A stretch of DNA of 64,000 nt from Photorhabdus bodei (GTDB lineage Bacteria; Pseudomonadota; Gammaproteobacteria; Enterobacterales; Enterobacteriaceae). Every line of letters begins with the position of its first letter. Position 1 is the stretch's first letter. Made by a program: the position numbers and the translations under genes. Location of the stretch: positions 62,001 through 126,000 of the forward strand of contig NZ_NSCM01000004.1 of assembly GCF_003287735.1 (NCBI RefSeq). The letters run 5' to 3'. Below the pieces are notes generated by a model. That model did not search any database. It was not told the DNA's origin and worked only from the letters and a program-made list of their open reading frames with translations. Positions 48,919 to 58,156 of the stretch are shown here, piece by piece.

Positions 48919-50565
48919 ATGATCTCTGATTTGGTTAAAGCCAATCGGTTAAAAATTATTCTTAATAGTATTGTTGGTGCTTTTAGTGCTTTCTTTAGTA
49001 TTTGGCTAATTTCCTTAATTACCGATGATGCATTGGAACAGATTAGTGCTGATTTATTATCATGGACAGTTAAGTTCTTCAGTGGGCTGGTTTGTTTATT
49101 TATTGTAAGTTCTTTTGCTAATTACTTAATGACAAAGTTAAGTGTGAAAATTATTTTTGAGGTTCGTAGTGCCTTAGTAAAACGAATCTTGAATACCCCT
49201 TATGCCATTTTGGATAGGATTGGAGGACATAAAGTTCAGGCCAGCTTAACATCTGATGTCAGTGATATTTCCAGGGCTATTTCTACTATGCCACAGTTTA
49301 TTTATCATGTGATTACTGTGATTGCATGTTTGGGTTTTTTGGCATTCAAATCGATTGGTCTTTTTGTGGTCATCTTGGTTATTCTCCCATTAGGAATTTT
49401 GGTTTCGTGTTATTTCATCAGTAAAGCCGAAGCTTATGATGATATATATCGTGATGATTATGATAATCTTCATGAGCAGTTTAAAAGTCTGGTGGATGGG
49501 GTTAAAGAGCTGAATAACAATGAAAGACGAAAAAAATCGTTTTTTAATCGAGGTGTTTTACCATCATTAGAAAAGATTAATGATTCTGATCTTAGATCGG
49601 AAATTTTCTGGAAACTGAATGAAAATTGGGGTCAAGTACTATTATTCTTGGTTCTTGGGGCTATTTTATTTTCACATATTATGTGGGGAATAGGGGAAAG
49701 TAACGATATTCTTACCTTTATCTTTATAATGACATTCTTACTGGGGCCTGTTGATTTTATTTTATCATCCCAGGAAACTATAGTAAAAGCGCTTATATCT
49801 CTGCGTAAGATTGATCGCTTGAGGTTTTCTGAAAACTTATCAATGGAGCCAAGGTTAACCAACACAGAAGAATTTAAAGAGTGGTCTCGAATTTCCCTGC
49901 GTTCCATTAGTTTTAAGTATGCCGGTGAAGGGAGCTGTTTTTCTGTTGGGCCGATTAATCTGGATATTCAGCGCGGCGAAATTATCCTTATTAAAGGCGG
50001 TAATGGCAGTGGTAAGTCAACTTTTGCCAAATTGTTGATTGGCTTATTGAATAAATCTGAAGGTGATATTTTCATAGATGATAAGGTGGTTAATAAAGAT
50101 AACCGAGAGAATTATCTGAATATGTACAGTGTTATTCATTCGGATTTTTATCTATTTGATACGGTAATTAATCGAAAAGGTGAACTTGCCGATGATGAAT
50201 TAACTCGTCAATATCTGAAAAAATTGGATTTAGCAGCAAAAGTCACGGTTAAAGATGGCAAATTATCCACAACTAAGCTTTCTCATGGTCAACGTAAGCG
50301 CTTAGCGCTGGTTATCTCTTATATGGAAGATGCGCCTATTTATTTGTTTGACGAATGGGCAGCCGATCAAGACCCTAATTATAGAAGATTTTTCTATCAT
50401 GAATTACTTCCTGAAATGAAGCGCAATGGAAAAACTATCATTGTTATTAGCCATGATGATAAATATTTTCATATCGCCGACAGAGTTATCACGATGGATA
50501 ATGGTTTAGTAGATAATATTGAAATCAATGTACACCCCGATAAAGTAGAAAATGCGGCTTTATAG
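48919..50565 (+). CDS. ABC exporter, PvdE/SyrD cyclic-peptide-export family
   Basis: This 548-residue half-transporter has a six-helix membrane domain (about 1-300) and an ATPase domain (about 330-540). Walker A is GGNGSGKST near 359, the signature is LSHGQRKR near 453 and Walker B is IYLFDEW near 473. The layout and the WAADQDP sequence after Walker B resemble PvdE/SyrD-type exporters, which move peptide precursors across the inner membrane. It follows the thioesterase gene by 40 bp with an AGGAG box. A PvdQ-like periplasmic acylase is encoded downstream, as in pyoverdine maturation, so it probably exports the peptide or its acylated precursor. Confidence 0.88.
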   Translation: MISDLVKANRLKIILNSIVGAFSAFFSIWLISLITDDALEQISADLLSWTVKFFSGLVCLFIVSSFANYLMTKLSVKIIFEVRSALVKRILNTPYAILDRIGGHKVQASLTSDVSDISRAISTMPQFIYHVITVIACLGFLAFKSIGLFVVILVILPLGILVSCYFISKAEAYDDIYRDDYDNLHEQFKSLVDGVKELNNNERRKKSFFNRGVLPSLEKINDSDLRSEIFWKLNENWGQVLLFLVLGAILFSHIMWGIGESNDILTFIFIMTFLLGPVDFILSSQETIVKALISLRKIDRLRFSENLSMEPRLTNTEEFKEWSRISLRSISFKYAGEGSCFSVGPINLDIQRGEIILIKGGNGSGKSTFAKLLIGLLNKSEGDIFIDDKVVNKDNRENYLNMYSVIHSDFYLFDTVINRKGELADDELTRQYLKKLDLAAKVTVKDGKLSTTKLSHGQRKRLALVISYMEDAPIYLFDEWAADQDPNYRRFFYHELLPEMKRNGKTIIVISHDDKYFHIADRVITMDNGLVDNIEINVHPDKVENAAL

Positions 50566-50592
50566 CCCGCTATTGCTAAGATGTAATCATAA

Positions 50593-50719
50593 TATACCCT
50601 ATGGATTTCAAGATGCATCGCGGCGGCAAGGGAGCGAATCCCCGGGAGCATAGATAACGATGTGACCGGGGTGAGTGAGTGAAGCCAACAAAGAGGCAAC
50701 TTGAAAGATGACGGGTATA
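50593..50719 (+). repeat. ERIC element 4, inside the biosynthetic cluster
   Basis: This is a 127-bp ERIC copy with TATA at both ends, located between the exporter and the Asp/Asn hydroxylase-like gene. It lies in the 180-bp gap of an otherwise tightly spaced gene row and its right end is 24 bp from the next start codon. Confidence 0.9.
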
Positions 50720-50743
50720 AAGCATAAATATCAGGAGGTTATA

Positions 50744-51487
50744 ATGTTGGAACTATTTGAAGATCAATTGGCTGGAATTAGAGAAAAATATGGGAGTGAC
50801 TGTTTAAAAAGAGTAGAGGATATGTTTTATCCTTTACTACAACAAAGAGCGCCATTACAAGCAGATGCCAAATATATCATGCCCGGTCTTTCTACCACGC
50901 CGTGGTTGGATACGAATTCGTTTCCGCAATTGCAGCCGTTAGTCACCTCATTGATGAATAATGCGGGTAAAATAAAACAGGAAATTAACGCAGTCATCAG
51001 TGGTGAGTCCCAATATATCACCGATTATGAGCACTATTTGGGAACTCAAAAAGATTGGAAAGCATTATATTTATTTAAAAATGGTCAACCTAATAACGCC
51101 GTTGCCAATATTTTGCCCGCTACATGGCATATTTTTAATAATGAATTACGGGATTGGCATTGTCCTCTATTGGAAGTTCATTTTTCGGTGTTGCAACCGG
51201 GTACGGTGATTAAACCGCATTGTGATTTATGGAATTTCACCCTTAATTTACATTTTGCGGTCGATATTCCTGCTAGCAATTGTGAGATCATCGTTGCGAA
51301 TGAAGCCAGATGTTGGAAAGAAGGTGAGTGTTTACTTTTTGATTACTCTTATCAGCATGAAGCTTATAACCGTTCAGATAAACATAGAATTTGTTTATTA
51401 ATGGATATCTGGCATCCCAATTTATCATTTGCAGAACGAGAAGCACTGGTTTTGATCATTACCGGTATTCGTAAACTTTTTGGTTAG
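50744..51487 (+). CDS. Aspartyl/asparaginyl beta-hydroxylase-family oxygenase
   Basis: This 247-residue protein belongs to the Asp/Asn (Asp_Arg) beta-hydroxylase family of Fe(II)/2-oxoglutarate oxygenases. The core reads EVHFSVLQPGTVIKPHCDLWN, with the HxD pair at about H159/D161 and a distal His (QHEAYN, about H205) followed by an Arg (HRICLL). The ATG at 50744 follows CAGGAGG; a longer frame reaching back into the ERIC element is an artefact. Family members beta-hydroxylate polar side chains, so hydroxylation of Dab or another residue of this peptide is likely; the exact substrate is not shown. Confidence 0.85.
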   Translation: MLELFEDQLAGIREKYGSDCLKRVEDMFYPLLQQRAPLQADAKYIMPGLSTTPWLDTNSFPQLQPLVTSLMNNAGKIKQEINAVISGESQYITDYEHYLGTQKDWKALYLFKNGQPNNAVANILPATWHIFNNELRDWHCPLLEVHFSVLQPGTVIKPHCDLWNFTLNLHFAVDIPASNCEIIVANEARCWKEGECLLFDYSYQHEAYNRSDKHRICLLMDIWHPNLSFAEREALVLIITGIRKLFG

Positions 51488-51489
51488 TT

Positions 51490-51612
51490 TATGCCCTATG
51501 GATTTCAAGATGGATCGCGACGGCAAGGGAGCGAATCCCCGGGAGCATGGATAACGATGTGACCGGGGTGAGTGCAGCCAACAAAGAGGCAACTTGAAAG
51601 ATAACGGGTATA
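51490..51612 (+). repeat. ERIC element 5, inside the cluster (4 bp shorter)
   Basis: This is a 123-bp ERIC copy between the Asp/Asn hydroxylase-like gene and the TauD-type gene. It begins 3 bp after the upstream stop codon. It lacks 4 bp in the central GAGTGAGTGCAG region and has point changes (ATGGATAACG), so it is probably older or decaying. Confidence 0.88.
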
Positions 51613-51669
51613 TTTTTCTAGGTATGTGTTGCTGGCTATTGGCAACACAGTTTAAAAGGACAGCCTATT

Positions 51670-52650
51670 ATGAATAGAAAAGGGCAGTGCATCGTGTCTG
51701 ATATTCAGGAGTTTGATGACTTCATTTTTGAGCTTGACTCAGCAGAACAGACATATTTAAAGCAGGCATTTTTAAAGTCTTCTCTAAAATATGACATTGA
51801 TAATTTCGAATATTTTTATTGGAAATGTTTTTATCAATCATTTAATTTACCTGTGCGTTTACAGAAAAAACTATTTGATTTTCGAGCGTTAGAAAATGAA
51901 AATTATTTGTTGATAAAGGGATTGCCTGTCCCTGATGATCTCGGCTTAACGCCTTTATCTTATGAACAAACAAATAGTTCTGAGGTAGCGGGTGTTCGTA
52001 CTTTGATATCAACGATATTATCTCGAATTGGGTATATTTATTCGTTTGTCAATAAAAAGAACTTTAATTTTATCGATGATGTTTTTCCAATGGAACAATA
52101 TAAGAATGTGCAATTAGGCACAAATAAAGAGTTTTTGGAATGGCATGTTGAAGATGGTTTCCATGATGCAAAAGCAGACTGGGTTGCTTTATATTGTTTG
52201 CGTGGCGACAAAAATGCCGAAACCTACTTATTTCAAACAAAGAATATTCATTTGGATGCTGAAACCATTGCTGAATTGCAAGAACCAAACTTTGAGATCG
52301 ATGTCGATCCGACCTTTATGTCGAATATTGGTGGTCGCCGTCGTGTTGCCATATTAAGTCAACATAAAGAGCCAGAAATGATATTTGATCCAGCTTATAT
52401 GCGTTGTTTAACACCAAAGGCAGAAGCCGCGTTGGAAAAGTTGAATCAGTGTATTAATGAAAATAGAGAGGCTTTTATATTATCTCCTGGAGAAATGTTG
52501 CTATTTGATAACCGTAAAGTCGCTCATGCGCGTAGCGAATATGAACCTCGATACGATGGTTATGATCGTTGGTTACTCAGAGCATTAATATTGGAATCAA
52601 AATTCAAAGCCAGAGATTGCTTTTATACAGGCACTTTAAGGGCAAAATAA
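51670..52650 (+). CDS. Clavaminate synthase-like (VioC/AsnO-type) oxygenase, candidate Arg hydroxylase
   Basis: This 326-residue Fe(II)/2-oxoglutarate oxygenase is of the TauD/clavaminate synthase-like class. The metal triad is HxE, seen in EWHVEDGFH (about H159, E161), with a distal His in KVAHAR (about H286) and a 2-oxoglutarate Arg in DRWLLR. The HxE variant and overall layout are those of the VioC/OrfP arginine and AsnO asparagine beta-hydroxylases. A beta-hydroxy-Arg intermediate would explain the dehydro-Arg found in odilorhabdins; this link is inference. An AAAGGAC box precedes the ATG. The acylase gene starts 3 bp after its stop. Confidence 0.85.
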   Translation: MNRKGQCIVSDIQEFDDFIFELDSAEQTYLKQAFLKSSLKYDIDNFEYFYWKCFYQSFNLPVRLQKKLFDFRALENENYLLIKGLPVPDDLGLTPLSYEQTNSSEVAGVRTLISTILSRIGYIYSFVNKKNFNFIDDVFPMEQYKNVQLGTNKEFLEWHVEDGFHDAKADWVALYCLRGDKNAETYLFQTKNIHLDAETIAELQEPNFEIDVDPTFMSNIGGRRRVAILSQHKEPEMIFDPAYMRCLTPKAEAALEKLNQCINENREAFILSPGEMLLFDNRKVAHARSEYEPRYDGYDRWLLRALILESKFKARDCFYTGTLRAK

Positions 52651-52652
52651 AA

Positions 52653-55061
52653 ATGACATCATTTAAAACAGTATTATTTAAAACAATCACATTACTGTCA
52701 ACTATTCTGTTGACAATAAGTTGTGGCGGATTTAAAAGTTATTCAGAAAAGACGACGACAGCATTTGAAGCGAAAATTGTTCGTACTCATTATGGTGTCC
52801 CACATATTTATGCGCAAGACTTGGGAAGCCTGAGTTTTGGCAATGCCTATGCTCAGGCACAAGATAATATATGCATCATGGCGGATCATTATGTACGCAT
52901 TCGGGGAGAGCGTGCGCGTTTCTTTGGTGCTGATAGAGATAAGCAGGGGGATTCACTGAATTTAATTCAGGACTTCGGTTATAAAACTTTAGCTTTGGTG
53001 GAACAGGCGCGTGAGAAATGGCCGCAATTAAGTACTGATTCACAGGTAATTATTGATGGGTTTGTTGCAGGTTATAATACCTACCTGTCCCATGTAAAGG
53101 AAGGGCGTTATACCTTACCAAAAGCTTGTCGAGATAAGGAGTGGGTAGTACCTATTCAACGTGAGGATGTACTGGCATATGTGTTTTCTATAGCGGTATT
53201 TCCTGGTTCTGCTCAATTTCTTGCTGATTATTATGCTGCTGATCCCAATAAAGATGATCAAAAACAGTTGGCTTCACAGACATCAAGGAATAATGGTTAT
53301 TCCATTGGTTCGAATGGTTGGGCATTAGGCCGTGACAAAGTTGAAGAGGTCAATAGCATGTTATTGGCGAACCCCCATTTTCCTTATGAAGGCAACTTGC
53401 GTTTTTGGCAGGTGCATCATGTCATGAATGGAAAGATTGATGTCATGGGAGCGTCTTTAATTGGTTTCCCGGGTATTGTTAATATTGGATTTAATCACAA
53501 TATTGCCTGGACTCACACTTATTCATCGGCTGAACATGTCATTGTTTATAAAATGCAAACTGCTGCTAATAATCCGCTCAATTATGTGATTGATGGTGTT
53601 ATTAAACCGGTAATGTCGAAACCAATTCATATTGACGTCAAAACCGATAGCGGTATTGAAACTGTCACGAAAGATCATTTTTATACTGATATTGGGCCTA
53701 TTATTGAAAATGAAGACTTTGCCTGGTCCGAGTCTGAATTTTATGTCGTGAAAGATGTCAATCTTTACAATCTTGATATGATTGATCATTGGTTGGCGTT
53801 GAATCGAGCGGATAGTCTTGCCGATGCAAAACAATCTTATAAAGATTTTAATGGCTTGGCTTTTAATAACACGTTGTTAACCGGTAAAGAAGGCGTTGGT
53901 ATTTTTATTGGTGATAGAGCTGTACCGGCATTATCTCTTGAAGCTATTCAATTATTGAATGACAACGAAACCCTAGCGGCGGCACGTGAGAAGTATGGCG
54001 TGACTATTTTACCGGGTAACTCATCATCAATGATTTTTACCGAAGCCTTGGGTTATGATCAGATCCCACAGCTTGTGGAAACATCCTATGTACAAAATTC
54101 CAATGGTTCTCACTGGGCAACGAACCTGAAACATTTGCTCGAAGGTTTTTCTCCACTTCTTGGTAACGAGCGGAAGCCACTATCATTCAGAACTCGTATG
54201 GGGTTGCAACTAATAGAGGATGCGGCAGGTGATAATAAGCGATTTTCTCTCATGGAGTTAGAACGGGCGTTATTCTCTGAGCGTTCATATTTAGCTGAAC
54301 TGATATTAAAAGATGTGATTTCCTTATGTGATAAAACACAGAACCGATTAATTAAATTGGTGAATGGCATGAAGGTGGATATTACTCAGGCATGTCAATT
54401 GCTATCACAATGGAACGGTGAATTTAATGCGGATAGTCGGGGCGCGATTATATTCCGTGAATTAGCGTTTTTAATTGATCAGCAAGAACATTTTGCCGTA
54501 CCGTTTGATATAGCCCACCCGGCAACAACGCCACGTCAATTAAAACAAAGTGAAGAGTTTGTCACCTTGTTAGCACGGGCGGTTGCAAATGTGAAGAATG
54601 CGGGGCTGGCTTTAGATACTCCGGTAAGTAAATTTCAATTTATTGAAAGTACCGCGCCTGACGGTAAACCGGCAGGTAATCGCATGAGTTGGCCGGGATT
54701 ATTTCAAGAAGAAGGCGGCTTTAATATGATCGCGACATGGGATGGGGATGAAACCCTATTTCCTAAACATCATTATACTGTGGGTAATGATGTGGTGAGT
54801 GGTGAAGTATTGGAATCGGAGCTAACTGATCAGGGATATCATATTCGTTATGGGTCTAGTTGGATAATGTTGGTGGCATTTGATCAACAAGGGCCTAATG
54901 CGCGCGGGTTACTCACTTATTCGCAATCTTCTGATATTGATTCGCCTCATTTTGCAGATCAGAGCAGATATTATTCTCATTATAAACAGCTATTGCCGTT
55001 GCCTTATGGGTTAGAAGAAGTTCAGAAATCAACTATTTCGGAATTGATTATCCAACATTAA
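52653..55061 (+). CDS. PvdQ-like penicillin acylase family N-terminal nucleophile hydrolase, exported
   Basis: This 802-residue protein is of the penicillin amidase family. The start MTSFKTVLFK is 3 bp after the upstream stop and 10 nt after TAAGGG; a longer frame overlapping the previous gene is not needed. Residues 1-24 form an export signal with a lipobox-like LTISC. The autocleavage and nucleophile site reads SIGSNGWALG, with Ser220 at the start of the beta chain. Such enzymes act in the periplasm; PvdQ removes the fatty acyl group from pyoverdine precursors. With a starter C domain on NRPS 1 and a PvdE-like exporter, removal of an N-acyl group from the exported peptide is the likely role. 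Confidence 0.88.
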   Translation: MTSFKTVLFKTITLLSTILLTISCGGFKSYSEKTTTAFEAKIVRTHYGVPHIYAQDLGSLSFGNAYAQAQDNICIMADHYVRIRGERARFFGADRDKQGDSLNLIQDFGYKTLALVEQAREKWPQLSTDSQVIIDGFVAGYNTYLSHVKEGRYTLPKACRDKEWVVPIQREDVLAYVFSIAVFPGSAQFLADYYAADPNKDDQKQLASQTSRNNGYSIGSNGWALGRDKVEEVNSMLLANPHFPYEGNLRFWQVHHVMNGKIDVMGASLIGFPGIVNIGFNHNIAWTHTYSSAEHVIVYKMQTAANNPLNYVIDGVIKPVMSKPIHIDVKTDSGIETVTKDHFYTDIGPIIENEDFAWSESEFYVVKDVNLYNLDMIDHWLALNRADSLADAKQSYKDFNGLAFNNTLLTGKEGVGIFIGDRAVPALSLEAIQLLNDNETLAAAREKYGVTILPGNSSSMIFTEALGYDQIPQLVETSYVQNSNGSHWATNLKHLLEGFSPLLGNERKPLSFRTRMGLQLIEDAAGDNKRFSLMELERALFSERSYLAELILKDVISLCDKTQNRLIKLVNGMKVDITQACQLLSQWNGEFNADSRGAIIFRELAFLIDQQEHFAVPFDIAHPATTPRQLKQSEEFVTLLARAVANVKNAGLALDTPVSKFQFIESTAPDGKPAGNRMSWPGLFQEEGGFNMIATWDGDETLFPKHHYTVGNDVVSGEVLESELTDQGYHIRYGSSWIMLVAFDQQGPNARGLLTYSQSSDIDSPHFADQSRYYSHYKQLLPLPYGLEEVQKSTISELIIQH

Positions 55062-55153
55062 GTTAAGATTGCTTGGCACCGGTTCACAAGAAATTTTTTG
55101 ATGTTTTTAACATAAGCATTATAACTGGCTGGCTGTTTCAGCCAGTTATAGAA

Positions 55154-55280
55154 AATACCCTATGGATTTCAAGATGCATCGCGGCGGCAAGGGAGCGAAT
55201 CCCCGGGAGTATAGAGAACTATGTGACCGGGGTGAGTGAGTGCAGCCAACAAAGAGGCAACTTGAAAGATGACGGGTAAA
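55154..55280 (+). repeat. ERIC element 6, inside the cluster
   Basis: This is a 127-bp ERIC copy between the acylase gene and the last cupin gene. Its ends read AATA at the left and TAAA at the right instead of TATA, and the centre has AGTATAGAGAAC, so it has drifted from the other copies. Confidence 0.88.
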
Positions 55281-55309
55281 TACTATTTATTCTTTGGAAC
55301 GATATAAAT

Positions 55310-56143
55310 ATGATGGATTTTTCTAATTCTAGTTATCAGAAATGCGTAGAGTTCACCATGCCATCCATAGAGGATGTATCTGCTTGTATGCTGAATAGAG
55401 TCCCTTTCATTATTCGAGGAGGCGCTGAACAGTGGGTAGCAAGAACAAAGTGGACATGGGACTATTTTCAGCAAAAATTTGGTCATCACCTGATAAAAGT
55501 ATTTCGATCATCAAATAATAAAGATAATAAATATATGTCTCTTGGTGACTATATTGATTATATAAAAGATGTGGAAGAACTTGATCCTTATTATGCTTCT
55601 GCGTGGCCGTTTTCGCTCTATTTTAAAGAATTGGTGAGTGATTATGAGGTCCCTGACTACTTTTCTTGCTTAATTCGTCAACGTGTTGCAGACGATATTT
55701 TGCATAATGAAGCAGCATTACTCTTACTTCGCTGGATTTATATGGGGCCTAAAAACAGCGGCTCTCGTATGCATTTGGATATTGCTTCTACTCATGCTTG
55801 GAATGCGGTGATTAGTGGTCGAAAAGAGTGGGTATTTTATGGGCCGGAAGAGGCAATGAAAATAGGTTATGGCAAAGTTGATGCTTTTAACCCTGATCTG
55901 GTCTTATATCCCGATTTCATTCAGGCTCAAGGAATTCATTGTATACAGAATCCTGGTGATATTGTTTTCACGCCTTGTACACACTATCATCAAGTTAAAA
56001 ATTTGGTGGCAGGAATTTCAATCACTGAAAATTTTATTAATGACACGAACTTGGAGCTTGTTAAGCATTCCATAAACAACGACGATGATATATCACCGGA
56101 ACAAGCAAATTTTATTCGGATGTTGATTCCTGAGTTAAGTTAA
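55310..56143 (+). CDS. JmjC/cupin_8-type Fe(II)/2-oxoglutarate oxygenase (copy 2)
   Basis: This 277-residue JmjC-like protein has the metal motif HLD (about H155, D157, in SRMHLDIAST) and a distal His in CTHYHQVKN (about H227). The VISGRKEWVFYGP and PGDIVFTPC segments are typical of this family. It is the last gene of the cluster and is followed by a strong terminator. It is only distantly similar to the first copy at 12755, which suggests a different substrate. Hydroxylation of a lysine residue is a reasonable guess because odilorhabdins contain hydroxylysine. Confidence 0.75.
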   Translation: MMDFSNSSYQKCVEFTMPSIEDVSACMLNRVPFIIRGGAEQWVARTKWTWDYFQQKFGHHLIKVFRSSNNKDNKYMSLGDYIDYIKDVEELDPYYASAWPFSLYFKELVSDYEVPDYFSCLIRQRVADDILHNEAALLLLRWIYMGPKNSGSRMHLDIASTHAWNAVISGRKEWVFYGPEEAMKIGYGKVDAFNPDLVLYPDFIQAQGIHCIQNPGDIVFTPCTHYHQVKNLVAGISITENFINDTNLELVKHSINNDDDISPEQANFIRMLIPELS

Positions 56144-56157
56144 TCTGAATTCTGTTT

Positions 56158-56206
56158 AAACCGTCACTCTCGAATGGAAAAATTCAGTGACGGTTTCTTC
56201 TTTATT
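56158..56206 (+). terminator. Rho-independent terminator of the biosynthetic cluster
   Basis: AAACCGTCACT (56158-56168) pairs perfectly with AGTGACGGTTT (56186-56196). There is a short inner GAAT/ATTC pairing, and the stem is followed by a T-rich tail (CTTCTTTATTT). It lies 15 bp after the last cluster gene. Confidence 0.85.
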
Positions 56207-56350
56207 TAAACAATAGGCAATGAGTCCACCCAACACGGCTAATAAATTCCTCTTACTGGTACATGGTCGTAAACGTTCTACGACCATGATGTAGTAGAGA
56301 AAAATTAGCATATCAATAAGTTGCTATGCTTGACTCAGCTAGTGAAATGG

Positions 56351-57802
56351 TTATTGCACTAGGTAGAGTGGGTATTTTGTTGGATAGGATTCGTATTCAG
56401 ATGACGGTACCATCTTAATAGATGATTTATTATCTCTGATGATCTTTATTCCATTTACTGGCCATTTAGCGGAATCAAGAAGAAACGCGGCAGGTTGTCC
56501 AGTTGTACCAATAACAGGGGCACCGACTTTTAATGAAGCACCATATGGAATGGCATGGAAAATCTCAGGCGTGACTTCAACGAAGTTTTTAGTTAAAAAT
56601 TGAATTGATCGAATGGAATTAGCTTGAAAACGCGTTCCAGATACAACAAATGTTAAAGGTAAACCGGCTGCTTTAATTCCATAACCTTCGTAGATATTCG
56701 CGACCTGGTTAGGAAGCATATTTTCACAGCTCATTCCAGCACTGATGTCGATACCAATATGTGCCAAGTTTGTAGGCGACCTACGAGGGAAATTACGCGC
56801 AGTCGCATTAATAACATCGATTGGCAGTGTACTGCATTGTCCGGTACTTGAGACAACTGAGTGTTTATCAGGTCTTGATACAATACCGGGACCTTCTACA
56901 GTGGAGGTACTTAATTGGACATCATTGTAGATTTTCGTAGAGAAGTCTGGAGGATAAAAGCTTAAAGATAGTCTGGAGCCATCATTGTGAGCCACAATCC
57001 ATGCATTGAGTGCATCAGAAAATTGCATATCGACGCTTACCCAATAGTTTTGACGGTATCCGGTGTGGTTCTCTTCCGTTTTTGTGATGAATCCATTAGG
57101 AGTAAGTTCTTCCACTTCACTTTGAAAGGTTGGATCGGGAGATCTTAAGACATATTGTCCACCGCCGCCGTAAATTTTATCTAGGGAATTTGCTCCGGTC
57201 GTATCGGTGTACATAAGGTAAAACATACCGTTGAGATAGGATACGGATGGTTGCCCTGCCCCATAAGGATTTCCATCTAGCTTCTTGTTAGCGGGTAAGA
57301 TTATCGGATTACCATTATTTGCACGTGTCCAGTTAATTCCGTCAGTGCTTGTTGCGAGGCCAATTTTTGTTATACCTTCGGCATCAACGCGAACGCTGTC
57401 CCATCCACCATAATACATATAATATGTACCGTTAACTCGTATGACAGAGGGATCGCAAGTATGGACTTTATCGAATGCGTTTGCTTCCTTGTTAGGGGAA
57501 AAAACAATCTGATAGGGTTCCCTACCTCCACGGGCGCGGAAAGGACCATCAAGAGATGAAGATTCGGCATAGAAAATATGGTCACCGGGATGAGTGGGAT
57601 CAGAACCACACCACCACATCCGATATACCCCGTCTAACATCACGGAAGGCGCATAGTTGTATACTCCACCCTTTACCACTGGGCCGATAGAAGTTCGAAT
57701 ATCTGATGTTGTTAAAGGCATCTCTGTTTGTGCGAATGATGGGGTTGCCAATAATAACTCGCAGAGAAGAAACGGGATCAATAAAATATTTCGGTAAATC
57801 AC
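56351..57802 (-). CDS. Secreted five-bladed beta-propeller glycosidase-like protein (GH43-like)
   Basis: The mature region (about 450 residues) has repeated blades typical of the GH43/GH32-type propeller fold: YAPSVMLDGVYRMWWCGSD, CDPSVIRVNGTYYMYYGGW, GLATSTDGINWTR and AGQPSVSYLNGMFYLMYTD. The open frame reaches back to 58156, but the first 118 codons look non-coding. The GTG at 57800-57802 gives a compact signal peptide (YRNILLIPFLLCELLL, cleavage near PSFAQ); an ATG at 57893-57895 is an alternative. No ribosome binding site is convincing for any of them. The substrate is unknown. It faces the NRPS cluster terminator and is a separate unit. Confidence 0.65.
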   Translation of the reverse strand: MIYRNILLIPFLLCELLLATPSFAQTEMPLTTSDIRTSIGPVVKGGVYNYAPSVMLDGVYRMWWCGSDPTHPGDHIFYAESSSLDGPFRARGGREPYQIVFSPNKEANAFDKVHTCDPSVIRVNGTYYMYYGGWDSVRVDAEGITKIGLATSTDGINWTRANNGNPIILPANKKLDGNPYGAGQPSVSYLNGMFYLMYTDTTGANSLDKIYGGGGQYVLRSPDPTFQSEVEELTPNGFITKTEENHTGYRQNYWVSVDMQFSDALNAWIVAHNDGSRLSLSFYPPDFSTKIYNDVQLSTSTVEGPGIVSRPDKHSVVSSTGQCSTLPIDVINATARNFPRRSPTNLAHIGIDISAGMSCENMLPNQVANIYEGYGIKAAGLPLTFVVSGTRFQANSIRSIQFLTKNFVEVTPEIFHAIPYGASLKVGAPVIGTTGQPAAFLLDSAKWPVNGIKIIRDNKSSIKMVPSSEYESYPTKYPLYLVQ

Positions 57803-58156
57803 ACTCAAATGGTGGAGTAAGAATCTGCAAGAATGCAGAGCATAAACTAAAGCATCATTTAACGCAGATTCGCAATGATTTTTCCAAGCCGACATTTTGA
57901 ATGTATGGTTGCTTATGTTTAATTGTTTAGTAATGATGCCCCAAATTTTGGGAACTGTTTTGGTACATAAAGTCACAATTTTCTCCAGAGTTTTAAGTTT
58001 AAGTAATAGGGCGAGTAAAGTTCTTAGCAAAACTTCCCTCAAATATGCCCCTAAAAAAAGATGCAATGATTGATAACTAGTATTCGTTGTGTTAACTCCA
58101 TTCGGAGACTGATAATTTAACCTGCACTGCAACAGTGTTTTGTTAGTACATTGCAT

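Noticed and set aside
52653..55061. Penicillin acylase as a beta-lactam resistance or degradation enzyme
   Set aside because: Its place inside an NRPS cluster with a starter C domain and exporter favours peptide deacylation; family members are often misnamed for penicillin.
56351..58156. The full 601-codon frame of the GH43-like gene
   Set aside because: The first 118 codons have the composition of non-coding sequence and place the signal peptide deep inside the protein; a start near 57802 (or 57895) fits better.
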